Source of the DNA: an uncultured Sutterella sp.
GTDB taxonomy: Bacteria > Pseudomonadota > Gammaproteobacteria > Burkholderiales > Burkholderiaceae_F
DNA length: 41,698 nucleotides
Direction: 5' to 3'
NCBI GenBank assembly: GCA_900538905.1
Contig: UPZS01000015.1
Coordinates: 1-41,698, forward strand
In this document: piece by piece, positions 28,205 to 37,317 of the stretch
Layout: every line of letters begins with the position of its first letter
Numbering within the stretch: the stretch's first letter is position 1
Notes under the pieces: generated by a model
What the model was told of the DNA's origin: nothing
What the model saw: the letters and a program-made list of their open reading frames with translations, nothing else
Database searches by the model: none
Made by a program: the position numbers and the translations under genes

Positions 28205-28474
28205 ATGGCAAAAGAAGATCTGATTGAAATGTCGGGCCAGGTGCTCGAAGTTCTCCCCGACGCCCGCTATCGTGTCAAGCTTGAAAACGGTCACGAGCTC
28301 ATCGCCTACACCAACGGCAAGATGCGCAAGCACCACATTCGCATCCTCGCCGGCGACAAGGTTTCGCTCGAGCTCTCTCCTTATGACCTCACCAAGGGCC
28401 GTATTACCTTCCGCCACATCGAAGGTCGTCCCTCTCCGGCTCCGGCTGCCGGCAACCAGTCGCGTCGCCGTTAA
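28205..28474 (+). CDS. infA: Translation initiation factor IF-1, extended form
   Basis: IF-1 occupies the ribosomal A site during initiation. The S1/OB-fold core is clear: [50 protein letters not shown] and [16 protein letters not shown]. At 89 residues it is longer than the usual 72, with a C-terminal tail ([16 protein letters not shown]) ending basic. Burkholderiales often encode a second, longer IF-1 outside the ribosomal protein operon, and this gene fits that type. ACAGGA precedes the ATG at 28205. It is followed by the YciI-like gene after 18 bases and is probably cotranscribed with it and xseA. Confidence 0.92.
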   Translation: MAKEDLIEMSGQVLEVLPDARYRVKLENGHELIAYTNGKMRKHHIRILAGDKVSLELSPYDLTKGRITFRHIEGRPSPAPAAGNQSRRR

Positions 28475-28492
28475 TTCTTCCTGCCGACGGTT

Positions 28493-28789
28493 ATGCAGCA
28501 TTTTGTTCTGACGTACCGTTACGTTGACGACTACATGGCTCGGCGCGACGCTTATCGTGCTGAGCATCTCGCGCGCCTGCAAAAGGCTGTCGACGACGGT
28601 TTTGTGCTGGCGGTCGGCGTTTTGCCTGAGAGTCTCTCGGCTCTCATTGTCTGCTACGCAAACTCGGCTGACGAAGTGCGCGCGTTTGCCAAAGACGATC
28701 CTTATAACCACGCAGGGCTCATTACATCCTTTGAAGTTGAGCCCTGGATGGTGGCCGTCGGATTGCCCGCGATCGTCAAGCCGCAATGA
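28493..28789 (+). CDS. YciI-like protein
   Basis: A 98-residue protein of the YciI family (ferredoxin-like dimeric fold). Recognisable features are the N-terminal beta-strand FVLTYRYVDD, the catalytic-type His in RAEHLARLQKAVDDGFVL, and FAKDDPYNHAGLITSFEVEPW with the conserved Asp-Pro. Some members dehalogenate or act as monooxygenase-like enzymes, but most, like this one, have no known substrate. Its stop overlaps the xseA start by 4 bases (ATGA), indicating coupled translation. It lies 18 bases after infA. Confidence 0.85.
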   Translation: MQHFVLTYRYVDDYMARRDAYRAEHLARLQKAVDDGFVLAVGVLPESLSALIVCYANSADEVRAFAKDDPYNHAGLITSFEVEPWMVAVGLPAIVKPQ

Positions 28790-30204
28790 CTGCAGACGAA
28801 GATCAATCCCTGCAATTGCCGCCTGCGGTTGGCGTCTCTTCAATTCTGCGCCGCATCAAGGGCGGCTTGAATCGTCTGGGATTGATTCGCATCGAAGGCG
28901 AAATCCATTCCATCAAACCCTATCCGTCCGGTCACGTCTATCTGGATCTCAAGGACAACGAAGACGAGGCGATTTTGCATTGCGTGATCTGGCGCCGCAA
29001 TGCCTATCGATTGGAGAGACTGCCCAATCAGGGTGATGCGGTGGTTCTCACCGGCACGCTTGATGTCTTTGAGGTGCGGGGTCAATTGCAATTCAACGTC
29101 GTTGCCGTGCAGGCTGCCGGCGACGGTGCGCTTTTTGCCAAATTCGAAGCGCTCAAACGCAAGCTTTTGGCCGAAGGTCTCTTTGACGCTTCGCTTAAAA
29201 AAGAATTGCCGCGCTATCCGCAGACGGTTGGCGTGGTCACAAGCACCGAAACGGCGGCGCTTCAGGATGTTCTCAAAACCCGGGCCAATCTCGCTCCCTG
29301 GGTTCCCTTTGTGATCTATCACGCGGGGGTTCAGGGGGAGTCGTCCGAATCGGAGCTCCTCTGCGCACTTCAAAAGGTCCGAGAAAAGAACGAAGTTGAC
29401 GTGCTGTTGCTTGTGCGAGGCGGGGGCTCTCTGGCCGATCTCTGGAGTTTTAATTCCGAACCGCTTGCTAGAGAATTGCGGGCGATGCCGATGCCGGTTG
29501 TCACAGGTATCGGACACGAGACCGATTTTACGATCGCCGATATGGCTGCCGACGTGAGAGCTCCGACGCCGACTGCGGCCTGTTCTTTGGTGCTGCAGCA
29601 CTGGGCCGCGGCGCCGCAATGGCTTTCTACGTTGCAGACGCGTCTTGAAACGGCCATGCATTCCGGACTGCGTTTGAGTAAGGCGCAACTCACTCAGGCT
29701 GCTCGTTTGCAGTCGGCCATGCAAAACGCCATTTTGAGATGGCAGGCGCGTCTGCCGGCTCAAAAAGAGTGGCGTGAGCGTTATGAGCGCTATCTCGACG
29801 CACTCACCGAACGGCTCGATCGCAATGCGATGGCTCTGGCGGCCGAACGACGCGTGACGCTGCAAGCGGCTTCAGGCAAGGTCGCGTTGGCGCAGATGAA
29901 TCTGCGGCGGGTGCGTCCCTCTTTCGGGCAAGCGCAGGCCGAGACCGTGCATCTTGAAAAACGCCTGAAGCAATCCGTTTGTTTGCGTATTGAAGCCATG
30001 CGTGCAGAACTCGAGCGATTCACCCTCTCTTTGAACGCTTTGGACATCACCAAAACGTTGGCACGCGGCTTTTCTCTGACGACCGACAGTCAAGGTCGTC
30101 CGGTACGCGCTGCCGAACAGCTCACCGAAGGCGAAATGGTATCCATTCTGTTCGAGAAGGGATCGGTGCGCGCACAGGTGACCGAACGCAAGCCCAAATT
30201 TTGA
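28786..30204 (+). CDS. xseA: Exodeoxyribonuclease VII large subunit
   Basis: Catalytic subunit of ExoVII, which degrades single-stranded DNA from either end during mismatch repair and recombination. The 472-residue protein has an N-terminal OB fold (about 30-115, with IRIEGEIHSIKPYPSGHVYLDLKD), the catalytic core with FDASLKKELPRYPQTVGVVTS, LLLVRGGGSLADLWSFNSE and VVTGIGHETDFTIADMAADVRAPTPTAA, and a long coiled-coil region (about 285-430) that binds XseB. The C-terminal LARGFSLT segment is also typical. It starts within the end of the yciI-like gene. xseB is not present in the window; sodB follows, as in several Burkholderiales. Confidence 0.96.
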   Translation: MTADEDQSLQLPPAVGVSSILRRIKGGLNRLGLIRIEGEIHSIKPYPSGHVYLDLKDNEDEAILHCVIWRRNAYRLERLPNQGDAVVLTGTLDVFEVRGQLQFNVVAVQAAGDGALFAKFEALKRKLLAEGLFDASLKKELPRYPQTVGVVTSTETAALQDVLKTRANLAPWVPFVIYHAGVQGESSESELLCALQKVREKNEVDVLLLVRGGGSLADLWSFNSEPLARELRAMPMPVVTGIGHETDFTIADMAADVRAPTPTAACSLVLQHWAAAPQWLSTLQTRLETAMHSGLRLSKAQLTQAARLQSAMQNAILRWQARLPAQKEWRERYERYLDALTERLDRNAMALAAERRVTLQAASGKVALAQMNLRRVRPSFGQAQAETVHLEKRLKQSVCLRIEAMRAELERFTLSLNALDITKTLARGFSLTTDSQGRPVRAAEQLTEGEMVSILFEKGSVRAQVTERKPKF

Positions 30205-30319
30205 AAAAATTTCCTTTAAAAAGAAAGGAATTTACGTTCGGCAAGCGTTGTTGCACGGAATCCCGAAGATTTCGGACTATTATCTGTTAGTGACAAAGGG
30301 CGTTTCGTGAGGCAGTAAT

Positions 30320-30355
30320 GGATCGTGTCCGATCCGGCCTCCATCCCCGGAGGGC
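30320..30355 (+). other. Two adjacent hairpins in the sodB leader
   Basis: GGATCG-TGTC-CGATCC (30320-30335) is followed immediately by GCCTCC...GGAGGGC (30337-30355). They lie 70-105 bases before the sodB start. A perfect CCGAA/TTCGG repeat lies a little further upstream. They do not resemble a riboswitch class I know. Confidence 0.5.
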
Positions 30356-30424
30356 AATTTTGGAGCTCACGCGCCCTGTATGCAGAGAAATCCGATCGAT
30401 AACCGATTCTCGAGGAGAAGTCCA

Positions 30425-31078
30425 ATGAGCCAGTTCGTTTTGCCCAAGCTTGATTATGAAATGGACGCCCTTGCCCCGGCCATCAGCAAGGAAACGCTGG
30501 AATTCCACTACGGCAAACATCACCAGACTTACATCAACAATCTCAACAGTCTCATCAAAGGCACGATGTACGAAGCCGAGTCCTTGCGTGAAATCATCAA
30601 GACGAGTCAGGGCCCGATCTTCAACAATGCTGCTCAAACCTACAACCACGCTTTCTACTGGAAGTGCCTGACCCCCAACGGAGGCGGCCAGCCGACTGGT
30701 GCGTTGCTGGAAGCCATTGTCAAGCAGTGGGGTTCTTTCGAGGGCTTCGTGGCGGACTTCTCGGCCAAGGCAGCCAACAACTTTGGTTCCGGTTGGACGT
30801 GGCTCGTGAAGCGCCTCGACGGTCAGCTTGAAATCTATTCGACTTCCAACGCCGGCACGCCTCTGACGGAACATTTGAAGCCCTTGATGGTCATCGACGT
30901 TTGGGAACACGCCTACTACATCGATTACCGCAATGCTCGCGCCGGATACATCCAGGCCTTCTTTGACAAGCTCGTCAATTGGGACTTCGTGCAGCGTCGC
31001 TTCAACGGTGAGCCGTGCGACTGCGACTGCCGCGGTGAAGAAGGCTGCTGCTGCGGGTCCTGCGGTTGCGGCGCCTAA
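30425..31078 (+). CDS. sodB: Iron superoxide dismutase with a cysteine-rich C-terminal tail
   Basis: Dismutates superoxide in the cytoplasm. The core (1-194) is a standard Fe-SOD: ligands H28 ([11 protein letters not shown]), H75 (YNHAFYW), D158 and H162 ([11 protein letters not shown]), with the Fe-type Gln71 in NNAAQTYNH. After the normal end (NWDFVQRRF) the frame continues for about 22 residues containing eight Cys (198, 200, 202, 208, 209, 210, 213, 215), a metallothionein-like, Gly-rich tail. E. coli SodB has 193 residues against 217 here. The ATG at 30425 has GAGGAGA about 8 bases upstream. The tail could bind or deliver metal; this is inference. A hairpin terminator follows. Confidence 0.95.
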   Translation: MSQFVLPKLDYEMDALAPAISKETLEFHYGKHHQTYINNLNSLIKGTMYEAESLREIIKTSQGPIFNNAAQTYNHAFYWKCLTPNGGGQPTGALLEAIVKQWGSFEGFVADFSAKAANNFGSGWTWLVKRLDGQLEIYSTSNAGTPLTEHLKPLMVIDVWEHAYYIDYRNARAGYIQAFFDKLVNWDFVQRRFNGEPCDCDCRGEEGCCCGSCGCGA

Positions 31079-31096
31079 AAACGCATAGACAATTCG

Positions 31097-31124
31097 GACG
31101 CGCATCTCGTGTTTGGTGCGCGTC
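31097..31124. terminator. Hairpin between sodB and the DUF192 gene
   Basis: GACGCGCA (31097-31104) pairs perfectly with TGCGCGTC (31117-31124). The T-run is poor, so it is a probable but weak terminator for the convergent genes. Confidence 0.6.
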
Positions 31125-31221
31125 GTCGTTTCCAGCAATAACGGAACAAAGAGAGGCAGTTCGATTCGGTTCGTTCTGCTTCTTTTGTTGTCAAAACGAA
31201 CGATAAAAGCACAAGGGGTGC

Positions 31222-31689
31222 TTATTGGGCGGCGGTATCGGCGTTTGTGTGTTTGCAGTAGCGATTGTCCGCGAGTGCCGGGATCAGGGTGCCTGCCTTG
31301 ACGTTGTTGCGGGCAAACCAGCCGGCGTTCATTTCGATGACGCGGGAGGCGGCAACACGGGAATGGTGCAGTTCAAGGGAGCCTTTTTGCATCGAGACGA
31401 TCTGCGTGATGCGACCGCATGCATCGATAAAGGCTGCATCCAGATCAATCAGGGTGTTTTTCATCCACATGGCGGTGGGACGCGGTGCGGCAAAAACAAA
31501 GAGCATGCCGTGATCGGCCGGAAGATAGGAGCGGTTCATCAGACCGGTGCGGTGCTCAACTGAGGTGCGCGCGACTTCGAGTTCGACGATTTTGTTGCCG
31601 ATCTTAACGGCCACGGTTTCATCAAATGTCTGTGCTGCAAGCGCACAGCTGATGAACGAGAATGTCAGACCGAGAAAAAAACGCGACAT
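31222..31689 (-). CDS. DUF192 family exported protein
   Basis: A 155-residue protein with a signal peptide (MSRFFLGLTFSFISCALAAQ, cleavage likely after ALA) and a DUF192 domain: VELEVARTSVEHRTGLMNRSYLPADHGMLFVF, MWMKNTLIDLDAAFID and VIEMNAGWFARNNVKAG. The family is common in proteobacteria and archaea; its function is unknown. The start at 31689 was chosen because it places the signal peptide at the N-terminus; the frame remains open to 31896 but that part has no family match. No clear Shine-Dalgarno is present. It is convergent with sodB and divergent from the cold-shock gene. Confidence 0.85.
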   Translation of the reverse strand: MSRFFLGLTFSFISCALAAQTFDETVAVKIGNKIVELEVARTSVEHRTGLMNRSYLPADHGMLFVFAAPRPTAMWMKNTLIDLDAAFIDACGRITQIVSMQKGSLELHHSRVAASRVIEMNAGWFARNNVKAGTLIPALADNRYCKHTNADTAAQ

Positions 31690-31724
31690 GATGAACAATG
31701 AAGGAAAGGAAAAACGCCCTAGGT

Positions 31725-31739
31725 AATATATCGTATATT
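31725..31739. promoter_or_regulatory. AT-rich palindrome upstream of the DUF192 gene
   Basis: AATATA-TCG-TATATT lies 36 bases upstream of the DUF192 start in the 259-base divergent gap. It could be an operator or part of a promoter. Nothing else in 31740-31935 is recognised. Confidence 0.35.
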
Positions 31740-31948
31740 TGCGCTCTTGCGAAGTAGTGTTGTTGCCGATTGTGTGTCCGACAAAGCACACGATGCAAAA
31801 AGACAAGTCCGCCATGCGCGTGAAAGCCGCAAGATGGCGTAATGTTGAACATTGAAAAAGAGAGTTTGCGTCGCTGCAGACGCCTAAAACCGCCAACGGA
31901 CGCGAAGACTCTTACGAAATCAAACCAACATATAAAAAGAGGAAAGAT

Positions 31949-32158
31949 ATGGCACAGGGAGTGGTCAAGTGGTTTAACGACGTCAAGGGCTTTGGTTTCA
32001 TTACGCCCGATGAGGGCGGCGAAGAGCTTTTTGCTCATTTTTCCGCCATCGAGATGAAAGGGTTCAAGAGCCTCAAGGAAGGTCAAAAGGTGACCTTTGA
32101 AGTTGTCGAAGGCCCCAAGGGCAAGCAGGCCACGCACATTAAGCCGGTCGAAGAGTGA
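31949..32158 (+). CDS. Cold-shock protein, CspA family
   Basis: A 69-residue single-stranded nucleic-acid-binding protein acting as an RNA chaperone. It contains RNP1 KGFGFIT (13-19) and RNP2-like ELFAHFS (26-32), and the typical start [16 protein letters not shown] lies about 5 bases before the ATG. Which csp paralogue it is, and whether it is cold-induced, cannot be told; the leader upstream (about 100 bases) has no recognised cold box. It is monocistronic. Confidence 0.95.
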   Translation: MAQGVVKWFNDVKGFGFITPDEGGEELFAHFSAIEMKGFKSLKEGQKVTFEVVEGPKGKQATHIKPVEE

Positions 32159-32565
32159 GTTTTGGCAAAGGCGGGCGGATCGCGTGTTCTGCCGGCCGAT
32201 GCCTGTCAACAAAAGCGTAATAAAAACAAGGCGGTTGCCGGTGTTCGGACATTGGCAATTCTTTTCTTGATCGTGTATTATTGCGCGTCTGATTTTCACC
32301 GTGCTTTCAGTTTCCCCGTTTTCCACTGGACTGATGGCGACAAGCGGCAAAAAGAAAATCAACAAGAAATTCCCGGTAAAAGGCACTGAATTCGGTGCAC
32401 GGCGAAGTTAGAACGCAGTGCGCTTCGGTGGTTTTTGCCTCGTTTTTGTTTATTGACGCGAGCAGGCCGTTTAACAGCTCCAACCTGTGCAAAGTGCAGG
32501 CGCCACCCTGTGCGAGGCGGTTCGAAACTCATCTGCTGCGTCCTTTTGTGAATCAGGTGACAACA
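32159..32565 (+). other. csp to rplM intergenic region with a promoter and long leader
   Basis: A 407-base gap. A sigma-70 promoter candidate lies at 32252-32281. An in-frame extension of rplM back to 32395 lacks family resemblance and is treated as untranslated leader. No small gene is supported. The leader could hold a ribosomal-protein control structure, but I do not recognise one. Confidence 0.5.
32252..32281 (+). promoter_or_regulatory. Sigma-70 promoter candidate for rplM-rpsI
   Basis: TTGGCA (32252-32257), 18 bases, TATTAT (32276-32281). It would give a leader of roughly 280 bases before rplM. Confidence 0.55.
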
Positions 32566-32994
32566 ATGAAGACCTTCTCTGCCAAGCCGCTCGAAGTACA
32601 GCGCGACTGGTACGTGGTCGATGGCAGCGACAAGGTGCTTGGCCGCCTTGCTGCCGAAATCGCACTCCGCTTGCGCGGCAAGCACAAGCCCGAATACACG
32701 CCGCATGTCGATACGGGCGACTACATCGTCGTGATCAACGCTGACAAGCTCAAGCTGTCTGCTGAAAAGGCCGGTAAGAAGACGTACTACCGTCACACCG
32801 GCTACCCGGGCGGTATCTACGAAACCACCTTCAAGGAAATGCAGGCCAAGCACCCCGGCCGTGCTCTCGAAATCGCGGTCAAGGGTATGCTCCCGAAGGG
32901 CCGTCTCGGCTACGCCATGATCAAGAAGCTCAAGATCTACGCCGGCGCCGAACACCCGCACACCGCACAGCAGCCCAAGGTTCTTGACATTTAA
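32566..32994 (+). CDS. rplM: 50S ribosomal protein L13
   Basis: The 142-residue protein matches L13 along its length: [65 protein letters not shown] and [24 protein letters not shown]. The ATG at 32566 has AGGTG upstream and gives exactly the E. coli length. It is an early-assembly protein of the large subunit. rpsI follows after 12 bases, the near-universal rplM-rpsI operon. Confidence 0.98.
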   Translation: MKTFSAKPLEVQRDWYVVDGSDKVLGRLAAEIALRLRGKHKPEYTPHVDTGDYIVVINADKLKLSAEKAGKKTYYRHTGYPGGIYETTFKEMQAKHPGRALEIAVKGMLPKGRLGYAMIKKLKIYAGAEHPHTAQQPKVLDI

Positions 32995-33006
32995 GGTGGA
33001 AAAAAG

Positions 33007-33399
33007 ATGATCGGTAACTACAACTACGGCACCGGCCGTCGCAAGAGCTCTGTGGCTCGCGTCTTCATCAAGCGCGGCACGGGCAAGATCGTGATCAACG
33101 GCCGTGATCTCAACGAATTCTTCAAGCGCGAAACCGGCCGCATGATCGTTATGCAGCCCCTGCAGCTCACCGAAAATGTCGAAACGTTCGACATCATGGT
33201 GAACGTGACCGGCGGCGGCGAATCCGGCCAGGCTGGTGCTGTGCGCCACGGCATCACCCGCGCTCTGATCGACTACGACGCTGGTCTCAAGCCCGTTCTG
33301 TCGGCTGCCGGCCTCGTGACCCGCGACGCCCGCGAAGTCGAACGTAAGAAGGTTGGTCTGCGCAAGGCCCGCCGCGCCAAGCAGTTCAGCAAGCGCTAA
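33007..33399 (+). CDS. rpsI: 30S ribosomal protein S9
   Basis: The 130-residue protein shows the S9 pattern: [46 protein letters not shown] and the C-terminal tail [18 protein letters not shown] whose last Lys-Arg reaches the P-site tRNA. AAGGTGGAAAAAAG precedes the ATG. It ends the rplM-rpsI operon; a strong terminator follows at 33476-33512. Confidence 0.98.
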   Translation: MIGNYNYGTGRRKSSVARVFIKRGTGKIVINGRDLNEFFKRETGRMIVMQPLQLTENVETFDIMVNVTGGGESGQAGAVRHGITRALIDYDAGLKPVLSAAGLVTRDAREVERKKVGLRKARRAKQFSKR

Positions 33400-33475
33400 T
33401 CGTTCGTTCGCAAGCGTTTTGCCTCGGTATACTTTTGCAAACTTTGTTTTGCGAAGAAGACCGGGGCAAGAAGCG

Positions 33476-33512
33476 AAAAAACCGTCTCCCTTTCCCGGGC
33501 GGCGGTTTTTTT
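33476..33512 (+). terminator. Rho-independent terminator after rplM-rpsI
   Basis: AAAAAACCGTC...CCC and GGG..GGCGGTTTTTTT form a stem with flanking A and T tracts, 77 bases after the rpsI stop and 72 before argC. Confidence 0.8.
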
Positions 33513-33583
33513 ATGCTCGTTGCCGGAAGGGTTTCTTTTTGCCAAAGACATCACAACAAAAGAGTCTTCGGGGAGCTTTCGAC

Positions 33584-34654
33584 ATGCAAGAAAAGAACAT
33601 CAAGGCCGGTATTGTGGGAGGAACAGGCTACACAGGGGTGGAGCTGTTGCGTTTGCTGAGCCGCCATCCAAAAGTTAAGGTTTGCGCCATCACGTCGCGC
33701 AAGGATGCGGGAACCAAGGTGACGGCCATGTATCCGTCGCTTCGGGGTTTTATGGATGATCTGGTCTTTACGACACCCGAAGAAGCCGAACTCACAGCTT
33801 GCGACGTGGTGTTTTTTGCAACGCCGCACGGAGTGGCCATGAGCATGGCGCGCGAGTTGACCGTTGCCGGCGTCAAAATCATTGATCTGGCGGCCGACTT
33901 CCGTTTGCGCGATACGGGTGAGTTCAAGACCTGGTACAAGCTTGATCACGCTTGTCCGGATCTGTTGGAGGAATCGGTCTATGGTCAACCCGAGACCATG
34001 CGCGAGAAGATGAAGAACGCTCGAATTCTCGGCATGGCGGGCTGCTATCCGACGTCCATCGAATTGGGCTTGTTGCCCCTGATGGAGTACGAAAAGGTGC
34101 ATCCGGGTACGTTTGATTTGAAGACCATCATTGCCGACAGCAAGTCAGGAATTTCCGGCTCCGGCAAGAAGGCTGACGTGTCGATCATCACCGCCGAAAT
34201 GTCGGACAACTTCCATGCTTATGGTCTCAAAGGGCATCGTCATACGCCCGAGATCGAACAGCAGCTGAAGATCCTAGCCGGTACGGACGATCTGAAGCTC
34301 ACGTTTGTGCCGCACCTGTTGCCGACCATTCGAGGGATTCATTCGACGATCTATATTCGCTTGAAGGACGCGTCGACCGAGATTGACCTTCAAAAACTTT
34401 ATGAAGATCGCTTTGCCGACGAGTATTTTGTGGATGTGATGCCGGCTGGATCCACGCCTGAAACGCGAAGCGTGCGTGGCTCCAATTTCCTGCGCTTGGC
34501 GGTTCATCGACCGGGGAATAGTGATCTGATTATCGTGCTGGCGGTGGAAGACAATCTAGTCAAAGGTGCTGCAGGGCAGTCTGTGCAGGCGATGAACATT
34601 CTCTTCGGGTTGGATGAAAAGACGGGACTGGATGCACCGGCGCTGGTGCCTTGA
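33584..34654 (+). CDS. argC: N-acetyl-gamma-glutamyl-phosphate reductase
   Basis: Third step of arginine synthesis: NADPH reduction of N-acetylglutamyl phosphate. The 356-residue protein starts with the NADP-binding [21 protein letters not shown] and has the active-site Cys in [14 protein letters not shown] near 145-158, HRHTPEIEQ and [12 protein letters not shown]. The ATG at 33584 has GGGGAG about 9 bases upstream; a longer frame into rpsI is not used. It follows the ribosomal operon with a terminator between them, and an accessory island begins directly after its stop. Confidence 0.95.
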   Translation: MQEKNIKAGIVGGTGYTGVELLRLLSRHPKVKVCAITSRKDAGTKVTAMYPSLRGFMDDLVFTTPEEAELTACDVVFFATPHGVAMSMARELTVAGVKIIDLAADFRLRDTGEFKTWYKLDHACPDLLEESVYGQPETMREKMKNARILGMAGCYPTSIELGLLPLMEYEKVHPGTFDLKTIIADSKSGISGSGKKADVSIITAEMSDNFHAYGLKGHRHTPEIEQQLKILAGTDDLKLTFVPHLLPTIRGIHSTIYIRLKDASTEIDLQKLYEDRFADEYFVDVMPAGSTPETRSVRGSNFLRLAVHRPGNSDLIIVLAVEDNLVKGAAGQSVQAMNILFGLDEKTGLDAPALVP

Positions 34655-34668
34655 GTGACTAAAAAAGT

Positions 34669-34723
34669 CTTCAGTTCATTGAAGGTTTTTAATATAAAAT
34701 TCTTCAATCCATTGAAGAATTTT
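34669..34723. repeat. Two copies of a 16-bp palindrome before ATPase copy 3
   Basis: CTTCAGTTCATTGAAG (34669-34684) and CTTCAATCCATTGAAG (34702-34717) differ at two inner bases and start 33 bases apart, about three helical turns. The second is the core of a perfect 13-bp inverted repeat (34696-34708 / 34711-34723). They end 12 bases before the ATPase ATG. Architecture, not sequence, is shared with the arrays at 211 and 6661. Confidence 0.85.
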
Positions 34724-34734
34724 TACGGTCAACC

Positions 34735-35982
34735 ATGCAGACTCCATATTCCAAACCGATAGATGAAGCGTTAGTCGATCGAGCCATACAAGATATGGTT
34801 GCGGCGTCAACGCCACCGAAGGCTGTTGCTATCTTTGGACCTCGACGCATAGGCAAAACAACGCTTCTCGAGCAGATCACCCATGGACAACAAACGAGTT
34901 GGTATGTCGGAGAGTATCTGGGAACTATCGAGGCGCTTAGTTTTCGAACACAAGGTGATGTTGTCAATGCACTGACGGCGGCGCCGTATCTGGTGATTGA
35001 CGAAGCGCATAAGATTCCCGACATCGGAACGATCATCAAGATCCTTGTGGATACAAACGAACGGCTTGCCAATCCATGCCGCATCTTTCTTACGAGCTCA
35101 TCGGCAATTCATCTGCAGGCAGTCAAGGAGACTGCAGTGGGTCGTGTGGCGTCGAGGCAGATGTGGCCTTTTTCGCTGTATGAAATGGCCGGTAAATTCG
35201 GCTGGGGTATGGTTAATTCCTTTGTTGAGAGGTTTCTCATCTACGGCTTGATGCCTGTCTCTGCTTTGAAACCTCAGGAGGCGCGTGACTTTCTTGAAGA
35301 CTATTGCTCCGGGCATCTGCTGAAGGACTTCTATGATCTCTATCCGGAGAAAAATCCTCGGCTTGTATCCAAAATTTTGGTCCGGTTGGCTCATTACATG
35401 GGCTCGGAAATTTCCTATGAAGGTCTGGCTCAGGAAATCGGAGTCAGCAGGAACACTTTGGAAGACTACATTCTCAAGCTTGAGGAGTGCTCCATTATCC
35501 GCATCTGTCCTTCCTACTCAAGAAATCTTGCCAATGAATTGAAGAAAGGAAAGAAAATCTACCTCTTCGATAACGGTGTTCGAAATGCCCTGATTCATGA
35601 TTTTTCGCCGGTGTCCTCACGAGCGGATTCGGGAGCGCTTTGGGAAAACTTCTTCTTTATGGAGCGAAGCAAGCTTCACGATACGGTTAGGGATTTCAAG
35701 TCAATGTATTTTTGGCGAACGACCGGCGCATATCCCAAAGAAATTGACTTTCTGGAAGTGCTCGACGGGGCGATAGAAGCTTTTGAATGCAAGCTATCTC
35801 CCAAAGTTCAAGTATCACGGCATGAAGCGTATTTCAAGGAGAAATATCCCGGTAGCACAATCTCCGTAGTTAGACCGTCCGATTGCATGCGTATCTTTAA
35901 GGAAGCCTACAGCAGGCCGAAAAACGATGATGAAGGACTTGACGCCTACCTTCAGGCACTAAACGCCGTTGAGGGCAACTGA
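34735..35982 (+). CDS. AAA_14 / DUF4143 family ATPase with nuclease-like C-terminus (copy 3)
   Basis: A 415-residue COG1373-type protein, close paralogue of copy 1. Walker A GPRRIGKTT is at residues 35-43, Walker B YLVIDEAHK at 85-93, and IFLTSSS at 117-123. The C-terminal DUF4143 region has E304 (ALWENFFFME), D338 (KEIDFLE) and E351-C-K353. A winged-helix-like segment (about 228-255) sits between the two halves. The start at 34735 follows the palindrome array by 12 bases; no good Shine-Dalgarno is present. The Septu-like ATPase gene starts 54 bases downstream in the same direction, so it may be the first gene of a defence operon. The family role is unknown. Confidence 0.85.
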   Translation: MQTPYSKPIDEALVDRAIQDMVAASTPPKAVAIFGPRRIGKTTLLEQITHGQQTSWYVGEYLGTIEALSFRTQGDVVNALTAAPYLVIDEAHKIPDIGTIIKILVDTNERLANPCRIFLTSSSAIHLQAVKETAVGRVASRQMWPFSLYEMAGKFGWGMVNSFVERFLIYGLMPVSALKPQEARDFLEDYCSGHLLKDFYDLYPEKNPRLVSKILVRLAHYMGSEISYEGLAQEIGVSRNTLEDYILKLEECSIIRICPSYSRNLANELKKGKKIYLFDNGVRNALIHDFSPVSSRADSGALWENFFFMERSKLHDTVRDFKSMYFWRTTGAYPKEIDFLEVLDGAIEAFECKLSPKVQVSRHEAYFKEKYPGSTISVVRPSDCMRIFKEAYSRPKNDDEGLDAYLQALNAVEGN

Positions 35983-36036
35983 TGCCGAACAACGCGAGTA
36001 AAGCTCGGACAGACACTCAAACAGGGTGGTGCAAAG

Positions 36037-37317
36037 ATGTATATCGATACCGTAAAGCTGACGAACTTCAAGAGATTTGAATCACTGGAACTGCACCTTG
36101 ATGAAAAGATCAATGTGTTTATTGGGATTAACGGGACAGGTAAAACGTCAGTTTTACAAGCAATCACATACGCGTTAAATCCATTTTTGGCTCACCAGCA
36201 TCGTCTGATTCTTACCCTTCCTAAGGGGAATGAACTCGTTCACAAGCGCGGGGAGAGAATAAATTACCGCGTGCGGCTTGAGTCCGTTTATCCTGTTGAC
36301 ATTATGCTTTTGATTAAGGATGGTGATACGACCATTTGGGCAGACCTCGGATACAAGGATGAGAATGACTGGAGTGGCTCCCACGGTACACCCCAAGGTA
36401 GCTACAGACAGAAAAGTGAAATAGGTTGGACTTTGCCCGTATTTGCGTTTTATGAGGCTGGTCGTTTTGTGGTTAGCGCTCACTCCATTGACTTAAGGGC
36501 TAATTTGCGACCAGAGGAACGTATACAGGCTTATAAAAACTGGAACAAGGCTTCAATTTCAGATGAATGTGCGAAGACGCTTTCGTGGATAGTGACAAAG
36601 ACAACCGAACGGATGCAACTTGCGATTGAGTCGCAAACGGCATTTGAAGCAGTTTCAGGGGACGATTTGTCAATATTGAATCAAGCACTTGGGACTGCAT
36701 TCGAGGAGTTTCAATCTATTTATTATGATTGGAAGTCGAAGTCCGTACTAACGTTGTGGCGGGGTGATCGGTTCAAGGCATTTGAAGATTTAAGTGACGG
36801 GGAGCGTGGCATCATCCTACTTTTTGCCGATATCGTGCGCAGGGTAGCTCTGCTAAATCCGCATTTGGGTGATAAGGCTGCTCTTGAGACCGACGGTGTG
36901 GTTTTGATTGACGAGATTGATGCTCATCTGCATCCTTCATGGCAGCAGAAGATTGTTCCGGGATTGAATAAGGCGTTTCCGAAGATTCAGTTTATTGTTT
37001 CTACCCATTCGCCCTTTGTTGTCGGGGAGGTGAAGCCTTCTTCGCTCTTCATTCTGAACGAGGATGAAGTTCGGCAACCTTCGCAGTCGTACGGACTCAA
37101 CAACGACGAAATCAATCTGCAACTTTTCCAAACCGTGGGCCAGAACAAAGAAGTTAGAGAGCAAGTAAAGCAAATTCAGAATCTGATTGACGCGGGCAAG
37201 CTCAATGAGGCTCGTGCGGGTATTGCCTCACTTGAGGCTTTACTCAATGGGACCAGTCAGGACACGCGAGACTTAGAAATGCAGTTGGAGTGGGCCAGAA
37301 TGGGGCAGGATGTCTGA
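36037..37317 (+). CDS. ptuA: AAA/ABC-type ATPase of a Septu-like defence pair
   Basis: A 426-residue ATPase of the SMC/RecF-like (AAA_15/AAA_21) kind. It opens YIDTVKLTNFKRFESLELHL, has Walker A GINGTGKTS (30-38), the ABC signature DLSDGERGI (251-259), Walker B GVVLIDEIDAHLHPSW (287-302) and the switch His in STHSP (H324). A C-terminal coiled or helical tail follows. Paired with the HNH protein whose start overlaps its stop by one base, it fits PtuA of Septu anti-phage systems; the same pair is also an effector in some retrons, but no reverse transcriptase is seen. AGGGTGG precedes the ATG. Base composition is more AT-rich than the flanking core genes, consistent with transfer. Confidence 0.75.
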   Translation: MYIDTVKLTNFKRFESLELHLDEKINVFIGINGTGKTSVLQAITYALNPFLAHQHRLILTLPKGNELVHKRGERINYRVRLESVYPVDIMLLIKDGDTTIWADLGYKDENDWSGSHGTPQGSYRQKSEIGWTLPVFAFYEAGRFVVSAHSIDLRANLRPEERIQAYKNWNKASISDECAKTLSWIVTKTTERMQLAIESQTAFEAVSGDDLSILNQALGTAFEEFQSIYYDWKSKSVLTLWRGDRFKAFEDLSDGERGIILLFADIVRRVALLNPHLGDKAALETDGVVLIDEIDAHLHPSWQQKIVPGLNKAFPKIQFIVSTHSPFVVGEVKPSSLFILNEDEVRQPSQSYGLNNDEINLQLFQTVGQNKEVREQVKQIQNLIDAGKLNEARAGIASLEALLNGTSQDTRDLEMQLEWARMGQDV

